Origin: Acidimicrobiales bacterium
GTDB taxonomy: Bacteria > Actinomycetota > Acidimicrobiia > Acidimicrobiales > Aldehydirespiratoraceae
Assembly (NCBI GenBank): GCA_021604885.1
Contig: BQJV01000148.1
Location: 1-7,483, forward strand
Direction of reading: 5' to 3'
Length of the DNA stretch: 7,483 nt
Shown here: positions 1 through 5,551 of the stretch, one piece after another
How the letters are laid out: each line of letters begins with the position of its first letter
How positions within the stretch are numbered: the first letter of the stretch is position 1
Translations under genes and position numbers: made by a program
The notes under the pieces: generated by a model
Databases searched by the model: none
The model's input: the letters and a program-made list of their open reading frames with translations, nothing else
Told to the model about the DNA's origin: nothing

Positions 1-639
1 CGACAACCCGAGGCCCGCCGACACTTCCGCAACAGGCTGCTCCTCCTCGGCACGGCGGGCTTCATCCACGCCTCGTTCCAGGCCCCGGCCCACCAGCTGC
101 TGAACGACTTCCTGAAGGACGAGCGGGGGTTATCCGCCGGCACCATCTCGTTGTTCCGCATGGCGACATCGCTTCCCGGCATTCTCGGGATCGTCATCGG
201 GGGGCGGCTCGCCGAGGGATTCGGACGCCGCCGCGTGGGAGCCGTCAGCATCCTCGTCGGCGGTGCGGCGATGGTCGCGACCTACCACACGGACGGCATC
301 GGCATGTGGGGTCTCGCGGTCATCACCATCATCTTCAGCGCGGCCGCGGTTCCCGCCCTCGGCGTGTACGGACCCGAGCTGTTCCCGACGCAGCTGCGAG
401 GTCGGGCCAACGCGATCATCACGACGGTGACCGTCACCGGGTCCGCGCTCGGGCTCGTGATCGCCGGCCGTCTCGATGATCGGTACGGCGGACTGGGGCG
501 GGGAATCGCCCTGCTCGGCATCGGCGCGCTGGTCGTCGCCGCGATGGTGGCGTTCCTCTACCCGGAGACGGCGCGGCGCGAGCTCGAGGACATCAACCCC
601 GAGGATGCGCCCATCGCCGGCCGTCTGGGCGACTTCTGA
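1..639 (+). CDS. MFS transporter, C-terminal half (5' truncated by window edge)
   Basis: The reading frame is open from the first base and gives 212 residues before a TGA stop. It matches the C-terminal half of a 12-helix major facilitator. Hydrophobic segments lie at about residues 12-30, 47-68, 79-95, 101-122, 136-156 and 168-187 (window numbering), consistent with TM7-TM12. A motif-A-like loop, GGRLAEGFGRRR, lies between the second and third helices (67-78). The segment ELFPTQLRG (126-134) and the PET followed by LEDI after the last helix (188-198) resemble the loop and tail signatures of sugar-porter and aromatic-acid-type (AAHS) MFS proteins. It would be a proton-coupled or facilitated inner-membrane carrier; the substrate cannot be read from this half. 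An ATG at 151 is internal to the domain, so the true start lies upstream of the window. The gene converges on the amidohydrolase gene with only 6 bases between stop codons. Confidence 0.9.
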   Translation, partial: RQPEARRHFRNRLLLLGTAGFIHASFQAPAHQLLNDFLKDERGLSAGTISLFRMATSLPGILGIVIGGRLAEGFGRRRVGAVSILVGGAAMVATYHTDGIGMWGLAVITIIFSAAAVPALGVYGPELFPTQLRGRANAIITTVTVTGSALGLVIAGRLDDRYGGLGRGIALLGIGALVVAAMVAFLYPETARRELEDINPEDAPIAGRLGDF

Positions 640-645
640 TCCGGC

Positions 646-1500
646 TCAGTCGAGCTTCAGCAGCCGTGCCGCGTTGCCGCGCAGGAACGGCTCCCAGACA
701 TGGTCGCGGAAGGGCACGTCCCGCATCTCGGTCATGATCCGCTCGATCGACAGACCCATCGGGAAGTAGCCCGCGTACAGCACCTTCTCGGCGCCGCGGG
801 TGTTCGCGTAGTCGATGATCGCCTGGGGGTAGTGCTTCGGCGCGAACGCGGACGTCGAGTAGTGCAGGCCCGGCCATTTCAGCATGAGCTTCACGGCGAG
901 GTCCTCCCACGGCTCACATCCGTGGCGGGTCACGAAGGTGAGCTCCGGGAAGTCGTACATCACCTGGTCGATGCGCTCGACGTGCTGGGGCGACATGGGC
1001 AGCCGTGGCCCGGGAACACCCGCACACACGAAGATCGGAAGATCGAGCTCACAGCAGGTCGCGTAGACCGGGTAGAACTTCGGGTCGTCGATCGCGACCT
1101 GCGGAACACAACCGGCCGGGAAGGCACCCACAGAGCGCGTGTTGAACTCGTCGTGCTCCCGGCGGATCTTGCGCACGGCCCCCACGACGTCGTTCGGGTC
1201 GACATTGCTCTGGGCGATGAAGCGGTCGGGATGATCCGAGAGCGCTTTCTGCGAGACCTCGCCCTCGCAGCCGATCAGCCCGATCTCGATGCCGTACTTG
1301 TCCATCTCGCCGAGCGTGAGGGCGATGGGATCGTCGCTGCCGTAGAGCTCCTTGGGGACCCCCTTGAACATGTACTCGACGGGGAACTCGAAGTCGGTCG
1401 ACTCGCTGTCCTTGAGCTGCTGGCGGATGAAGTCGTACTGGGTGAAATCGGCCGCCGGGAACGAGATCATGCAGTCGATCGCGCCGATGTCTTCGGGCAT
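646..1500 (-). CDS. Amidohydrolase-2-fold protein with atypical metal-site residues
   Basis: This 284-residue protein resembles the Amidohydro_2 (ACMSD / resorcylate decarboxylase-like) TIM-barrel family. Family-like landmarks are the opening strand IDCMISFP (8-15), GEMDKYGIEIGLI (64-76), PDRFIAQSNVDP (91-102), LPIFVCAG (154-161), the TRHGCEPWEDLA segment (191-202), the serine strand LHYSTSAF (212-219) and EKVLYAGYFP (238-247). Canonical members have DxHxH in the first strand, a His near the fifth strand and an Asp in a GSDYP-like motif; here these positions are M11/S13, C159 and Y245. Only H193 remains. The frame is intact and well conserved in texture, so this looks like a divergent subfamily, not a decaying gene. 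It is the last gene of the transport operon, 7 bases after the membrane-protein stop. I use the ATG at 1500; a GTG at 1506 is an alternative start that would add two residues. An overlapping upstream extension to 1650 is out of family and rejected. Substrate and even catalysis are unknown. Confidence 0.85.
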   Translation of the reverse strand: MPEDIGAIDCMISFPAADFTQYDFIRQQLKDSESTDFEFPVEYMFKGVPKELYGSDDPIALTLGEMDKYGIEIGLIGCEGEVSQKALSDHPDRFIAQSNVDPNDVVGAVRKIRREHDEFNTRSVGAFPAGCVPQVAIDDPKFYPVYATCCELDLPIFVCAGVPGPRLPMSPQHVERIDQVMYDFPELTFVTRHGCEPWEDLAVKLMLKWPGLHYSTSAFAPKHYPQAIIDYANTRGAEKVLYAGYFPMGLSIERIMTEMRDVPFRDHVWEPFLRGNAARLLKLD

Positions 1501-1507
1501 GGCCACG

Positions 1508-1867
1508 TCAGTCCGCTTCCTTGATCGCGTCGATGAGCCGATCGGTGTTGGCCCGGTCCTCGTAGACGAGGCGGATGAGCCAGTAGCGGAAGTAGCGGGT
1601 GAGGCTGGCCCGAACGAACAGCGCGGCCGCCCCGATTGCGAGCACCACACAGACGGTGCCGAGGATCACGAGCTCCGTCTGGTCGAGCGGGTTGTCGGCC
1701 GAGGTCGAGCCGAAGTAGGCCGCCAGGGCGAGACCGATCGCGGCGACGAACATGACCACCGACACGCGGATGGCCATGCGTTCCGGGTTGGCCTTTCCGC
1801 CGGTCAGGCGCAGGTCGTTCACCTGACTCTGGAACTCCTGGAGTCGGGGGCTGGTCTCTTCGGTCAT
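1508..1867 (-). CDS. Small two-helix membrane protein of unknown function
   Basis: This 119-residue protein has two clear hydrophobic segments, about residues 32-53 and 66-88. They are joined by a short acidic loop (D59, D62, E65). Basic residues cluster before the first helix (R20, K25, R30, R34) and after the second (R86, R91, R94, R99). By the positive-inside rule both ends face the cytoplasm and the loop faces outside. The hydrophilic N-terminal stretch and the charged C-terminal helix (about 90-119) could contact the transporter ATPases or the amidohydrolase. The ATG start overlaps the livF stop by four bases (ATGA) and is preceded by a strong Shine-Dalgarno sequence, so I am confident that the gene is real. 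I do not recognise a named family. Its fixed place between livF and the amidohydrolase suggests an accessory subunit or a membrane anchor, which is inference only. Confidence 0.85.
   Translation of the reverse strand: MTEETSPRLQEFQSQVNDLRLTGGKANPERMAIRVSVVMFVAAIGLALAAYFGSTSADNPLDQTELVILGTVCVVLAIGAAALFVRASLTRYFRYWLIRLVYEDRANTDRLIDAIKEAD
1516..1522 (-). promoter_or_regulatory. Candidate ribosome binding site for the amidohydrolase gene
   Basis: On the minus strand this reads AAGGAAG. It lies 9 bases before a GTG at 1506 and 15 bases before the ATG at 1500, so its spacing favours the GTG start, giving Met-Ala-Met-Pro. A weaker GGAC sits about 10 bases before the ATG. The site is inside the 3' end of the preceding gene, so translational coupling may matter more than the ribosome binding site itself. 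Confidence 0.4.
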
Positions 1868-2583
1868 GATGGTCCTCCGGATTCGATGCCCAGATAGGCG
1901 GCGGTGAGTTCTTCGGCGATCTCTGCGGGCGGGCCCGTTCGGGTGACCCGCCCGTGAAGCATGATGGCGGCTGAGTCGGCCACGCCGAGGACGGTTTGCG
2001 CGAACTGCTCGACGATCAGGATCGAGAGACCGCCGGCCGCAAGCTGTGCGACCTGCCCGTAGAGCTCCTCCACGATGATCGGTGCGAGCCCCATCGAGAG
2101 CTCGTCGAGCATCAACAGTGCCGGGTTCGTGGCCATCGCCCGGGCCATCGCCAGCATCTGCTGCTCGCCGCCGGAGAGAGTTCCGGCCAGCTGCTTCCGG
2201 CGTTCGCCGAGGCGAGGAAAGAGTTCGTACGCCCGATCGGACACGTCGCTGTAGGACGTGCCACTGAACGTCATCATGCGGACGTTCTCCGCCACGGTGA
2301 GGTTGGGGAAGATGCCGCGGCCCTCGGGCACGAGACAGACACCGGCGCGGGCGAGGGCGTCCGGCTTGGCGCCGTTCACCTCGCGACCGCCGATGAGGAG
2401 CTGCCCGCCGCTGGGTTGGATCTGCCCGCTGGCGACGGCGAGCGTCGTGCTCTTGCCGGCCCCGTTCGGCCCGAGCAGTGCGAGCACGGTGCCGGGTTCG
2501 AGGATGAGGTCCACGCCGTGGAGTACGTCGATGATGCCATAGCCGGCTCGCACGCCGCGGAGTTCGAGAAGCGGCGGGGTCAC
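1864..2583 (-). CDS. livF: Branched-chain amino acid-type ABC transporter ATP-binding protein LivF
   Basis: This 239-residue ABC ATPase is one of the two energising subunits of a Liv/HAAT-type importer at the cytoplasmic face. Visible motifs are Walker A GPNGAGKST (38-46), the LivF-type Q-loop region LVPEGRGIFP (84-93, with E87 in the usual Gln position), signature LSGGEQQ (136-142), Walker B LLMLDE (156-161) and a D-loop region followed by SMGLAP. The segment ILIVEQ (188-193) has Gln where most ABC ATPases have the switch His; this is typical of LivF and distinguishes it from LivG. The start is the GTG at 2583, which overlaps the livG stop as GTGA. An open extension to 2691 adds 36 low-complexity Arg-rich residues from another frame of livG and is rejected. 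The length matches the family norm. The 3' end overlaps the next gene by 4 bases. Confidence 0.95.
   Translation of the reverse strand: MTPPLLELRGVRAGYGIIDVLHGVDLILEPGTVLALLGPNGAGKSTTLAVASGQIQPSGGQLLIGGREVNGAKPDALARAGVCLVPEGRGIFPNLTVAENVRMMTFSGTSYSDVSDRAYELFPRLGERRKQLAGTLSGGEQQMLAMARAMATNPALLMLDELSMGLAPIIVEELYGQVAQLAAGGLSILIVEQFAQTVLGVADSAAIMLHGRVTRTGPPAEIAEELTAAYLGIESGGPS
1873..1878 (-). promoter_or_regulatory. Ribosome binding site of the small membrane protein gene
   Basis: GGAGGA on the minus strand lies 5 bases before the ATG at 1867, inside the end of livF. It supports this start and indicates independent ribosome entry as well as coupling through the ATGA overlap. Confidence 0.7.
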
Positions 2584-3302
2584 GAGCCGGTCCCGAGGTA
2601 GGCCGACCGCACGGCCGGATCGTTCTGGATTTCGTCGGCGGAGCCGACGGCGATGATCTGACCGAAGTCGAGGACGTGGATGTGGCTGCACGTGTTCATG
2701 ACGAAGCTCATGTCGTGTTCGACGAGAAGAACGGCGAGCCCATCCTCGTCCACCAGCTGTTTCAGCAGGCTGCCCACTGCGGCGGTCTCCTCCTCGGTGA
2801 GCCCGGAGGAGGCCTCGTCGAGCAGGAGTGCGCGGGGGCGGGCGGCCAGGGCGCGAGCGAGTTCGACCAGTCGGGCGGTGCCGGTGGGCAGCGTGCCGAC
2901 GGTGATGTCGGCGACCTCGGCGAGTCCGACTCGCTCGAGAATCTCGTCGGATTGTCTGGCGGCAGCTCGCACGCCGGAGTGCATCTCGGCGGCGACCAAC
3001 ACGTTGTCGCGGGCGCTGAGGGAATTGAACGCCTCGAGCTTCTGGAAGGTGCGGGACAGGCCGAGTTGGGCGCGCCGGTGGACGCCGTACTTCGCCACGC
3101 TGCGCCCCAGAAGGCGAACATCGCCGGCGTTGGCGTGCTGATGCCCGGTGATGACGTTGAACAGCGTGGTCTTCCCGGCGCCGTTGGGTCCGATGAGCCC
3201 CGTGATCGTGCCCGCGTCGGCGGTCACCCCGGCGCTGGAGAGGGCTTGGAGGCCGCCGAAGCGAACGTCGATGTCGATGGCCTCGAGGACGGCGTCAGGC
3301 AC
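2580..3302 (-). CDS. livG: Branched-chain amino acid-type ABC transporter ATP-binding protein LivG
   Basis: This 240-residue ABC ATPase is the partner of LivF. Motifs in order are the A-loop region IDVRFGGLQAL (11-21), Walker A GPNGAGKTT (38-46), Q-loop SRTFQ (83-87, Gln87), Walker B ALLLDE (158-163) and the switch region LLVEHD with H196. The C-terminus DFGQIIAVGSADEI (212-225) is LivG-like. The signature loop is unusual: where LSxGQ/E is expected, the sequence reads LPTGTARLVELARAL (138-152), so the Ser, the first Gly and the Gln/Glu of the signature are replaced. The helix after it is normal. The GTG start at 3302 has GGAG six bases upstream and overlaps the permease stop by 8 bases. It is slightly shorter than E. 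coli LivG, as is common in actinobacteria. Confidence 0.94.
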   Translation of the reverse strand: MPDAVLEAIDIDVRFGGLQALSSAGVTADAGTITGLIGPNGAGKTTLFNVITGHQHANAGDVRLLGRSVAKYGVHRRAQLGLSRTFQKLEAFNSLSARDNVLVAAEMHSGVRAAARQSDEILERVGLAEVADITVGTLPTGTARLVELARALAARPRALLLDEASSGLTEEETAAVGSLLKQLVDEDGLAVLLVEHDMSFVMNTCSHIHVLDFGQIIAVGSADEIQNDPAVRSAYLGTGS

Positions 3303-5541
3303 GGGACACTCCGTGGTGATACCCGGCAGTGGGGGTCACGTCGTCGACGATGCCCAGTTGGGTATCGAGCGCGATGATCGCTTCGCTCGTGAAGGGCTCG
3401 GTGAGGCCGAGGCCGCCGACTTCGGTGACCCGCTTGCGGGCGTTCTCGGCCGCGAGTTCCTCGCGGGCGTCCCTGCGCCACGGAAGAATCGGCGCGAACC
3501 CCTTGCCCATCTCGAAGATCGCGCCGCGTTGGTTGACGACCATGCCGATGGCGAGGAGACCGGGCCCGAACTTGGCGAAGAAGTCCTTGAGCAGCCAGAC
3601 GAGAAACTCGACGTTCTCGGTCTGCTCGAGCCGTTCGGCCAACCCCTCGAAGACGACCTGGAACGACAGGAACAAGCCGGCGACCGGGAACGACATGCCC
3701 GCCGCGGCCATGAGGAGGACGATGGTGAGTCCGGCGAGCAGGTCGAAACTGCGGATGTCGACCGATGAGAGGCTGGTGGCCCAGAAGACGCCTGCCATGC
3801 CGGCCATCGAGGCCGAGGTGGCGTAGACGACGACCTTGGTCCAGACGACGTTGACGCCGACGGTGGCAGCCGCCGCCTGGCTGTCCTGCATCGCGACCCA
3901 ACGACGCCCGAAGCGGCTGCGGCGCAACACGATCAGGGCGAACATCCCGAGGGCGAACATCACGATGAGGAGCATGAAGAAGCTGAATCGGGTGTCGAAG
4001 TCCTGACGGGCGAAGCCCACATCGAGGTAGAGGCTCTGGAAGGTGTGGACTCGGGGGAGCACCTGGGGGTGGGGAAACACCACATTGGCCATGATGAGTG
4101 CGAAGGCGAGCGACGACAGGGCCAGGTACAGGCCGCTCAGGCGGGCCGCGAAGACGGCGACCAGCGCACCGAGGGGCGCACACAGGAGACCGATGAGCGG
4201 CAACCACACGAGGTTGCCGGTGCCGCCGGTGTCCGGCAGGCCGAACCAGAGTCCCAGGCGTAGCCACAGGAAGGCGCCGAAGCCCGCGAACGCGAGTGGC
4301 GCGAAGTTGACCTGGCCGGCCCAGCCGGTGAGCGGGACGAGCGACAAGCCGATGAGCGCGAGCACCATCGCCGACGTGCCCTTGTTGAGGCCGGTGGAAC
4401 TCCATTCTCCGGGATCCCACACCCCGAAATGGAACCAGCCCTTGGCGAGGACATACGCGAGCACGACGAGCGCCACCGCGCCGAACGCGCCCTCCCACAC
4501 CCTGGTGGTCCGTTCGATCGGCCGGAGGTTGGTGCTGACGCGGCCGACTGACAGACGGGCCTGCGGGAGCGCCAACACGACGAGGAACAACACGATCGGC
4601 GCGATGGCTCGATTGGCGAACGTGAAGTCCGGTCCGAGCGAGATCCATTGCTGATAGTGGCTCTCGAGGAGGCCGATGACGAGGCCGCCCACCACGGTCA
4701 GCGGCAGGCTGCGGACCTGTCCGAAGGCGGCGGCGGAGATCGCCACGATCAGCATCAGCGAGTTGAGATTGGCCGGGTTGAACTCGATGTCGGGTGCGAC
4801 CAGGATTCCGGCCAAGGCCGCCATCGACGAGCCGAGCGCCCACGCAAAGCCGGAGAGCAGGCCCGGGCGGGCGCCGGTGAGGGAGGTGAGCTCCCGGTTG
4901 TCGACCACCGCTCGCATGGCGACGCCGGTGCGGGTGCGGAACAGCAGGATGCGGAGGAACACCGCGATCACGCCGGCGATCACCAGGTTGGCGAACCGGT
5001 AGTAGGGCACTCGCGAGATGCCGATGTTGAATCCCTCGGCCCGGTCGATGAGTGGTTTGACCCCGCGGATCTGGTCGGCCTGCCAGATCTGGTTGGCGAG
5101 GGTGAGCAGGAACACCATCAAGCCGACGGTCACCATCAACTGCACGACCAGCGGTGCGGTGCGGAGCCGTCGCATCAGGATGAGGTCGATCAGGATCCCG
5201 AGGAGAGGAGCGACCAGCAACACGACCACGGCGAGACCGAGCCCCGGGGGCAGCCCGAGCCCATCGGCGTTCTCCACGATCTCCCAGTAGACGAAGGCGC
5301 AGAACACACCGATCCCGCCGTGGGCGAAGTTGAACATGCCTGTCGTCGTGTAGACGACGACGAGTCCGGTTGCGGACAGCGCGTAGAGCGACCCGGTGGC
5401 CAGACCGATGACGGATGCAATGACGATCTTCTCGCCGCTCACCTCGGTGTCCGCCCCGTACCTCCAGTACAGGATCACCAAGGAGGCAAGGGCGGCACCG
5501 AAGGCGACGAGGAGCGATGTCCGGATTCGGCCGAAGGTCAC
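3295..5541 (-). CDS. livHM: Fused LivH-LivM permease of a branched-chain amino acid-type ABC transporter
   Basis: This 748-residue membrane protein joins both permease subunits of a HAAT importer in one chain. The LivH-like half (about 35-326) holds the hallmark TGMFNFAHGGIG (67-78) and later AAFGQVRSLPLTVVGGLVIG (271-290). A hydrophilic linker of about 25 residues follows (327-350). The LivM-like half (about 350-670) contains GWAGQVNFAPLAFAGFGAF (406-424), LYLALSSLAFALI (471-483), the cytoplasmic loop SRFGRRWVAMQDSQAAAATV (542-561) and KVVVYATSASMAGMAG (569-584). An extra N-terminal helix lies at 10-26, and a charged soluble tail of roughly 60 residues runs from about 687 to the end. The two halves form the translocation pore that docks LivG and LivF. 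The start is the GTG at 5541, 10 bases after the lipoprotein stop; no good ribosome binding site is visible, so coupled translation is likely. The protein runs 8 bases into livG. Such fusions are known in actinobacteria. Confidence 0.94.
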   Translation of the reverse strand: MTFGRIRTSLLVAFGAALASLVILYWRYGADTEVSGEKIVIASVIGLATGSLYALSATGLVVVYTTTGMFNFAHGGIGVFCAFVYWEIVENADGLGLPPGLGLAVVVLLVAPLLGILIDLILMRRLRTAPLVVQLMVTVGLMVFLLTLANQIWQADQIRGVKPLIDRAEGFNIGISRVPYYRFANLVIAGVIAVFLRILLFRTRTGVAMRAVVDNRELTSLTGARPGLLSGFAWALGSSMAALAGILVAPDIEFNPANLNSLMLIVAISAAAFGQVRSLPLTVVGGLVIGLLESHYQQWISLGPDFTFANRAIAPIVLFLVVLALPQARLSVGRVSTNLRPIERTTRVWEGAFGAVALVVLAYVLAKGWFHFGVWDPGEWSSTGLNKGTSAMVLALIGLSLVPLTGWAGQVNFAPLAFAGFGAFLWLRLGLWFGLPDTGGTGNLVWLPLIGLLCAPLGALVAVFAARLSGLYLALSSLAFALIMANVVFPHPQVLPRVHTFQSLYLDVGFARQDFDTRFSFFMLLIVMFALGMFALIVLRRSRFGRRWVAMQDSQAAAATVGVNVVWTKVVVYATSASMAGMAGVFWATSLSSVDIRSFDLLAGLTIVLLMAAAGMSFPVAGLFLSFQVVFEGLAERLEQTENVEFLVWLLKDFFAKFGPGLLAIGMVVNQRGAIFEMGKGFAPILPWRRDAREELAAENARKRVTEVGGLGLTEPFTSEAIIALDTQLGIVDDVTPTAGYHHGVSRA

Positions 5542-5551
5542 GAAGGTGGGA

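Noticed and set aside
636..660. Possible bidirectional terminator between the convergent MFS and amidohydrolase genes
   Set aside because: Only 4-bp stems (CTGA/TCAG, GCTC/GAGC) and no T tract are present; the stop codons are 6 bases apart and no convincing hairpin can be drawn.
700..1524. Plus-strand open frame (274 codons) opposite the amidohydrolase gene
   Set aside because: The composition (Arg, Val, Glu, His-rich) is typical of an antisense shadow, and the minus-strand gene has family landmarks throughout.
1501..1650. N-terminal extension of the amidohydrolase to an ATG at 1650
   Set aside because: The added 50 residues are Ser/Thr/Arg-rich noise overlapping the membrane-protein gene; family similarity starts at about 1500.
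2584..2691. N-terminal extension of livF to 2691
   Set aside because: The added 36 residues are Arg-rich and overlap livG in another frame; the GTG at 2583 gives a normal LivF start with a GTGA overlap.
3224..4843. Minus-strand open frame of 539 codons inside livHM and livG
   Set aside because: The product is extremely Arg/Gly/His/Pro-rich without membrane segments; it is an alternative frame of the real permease.
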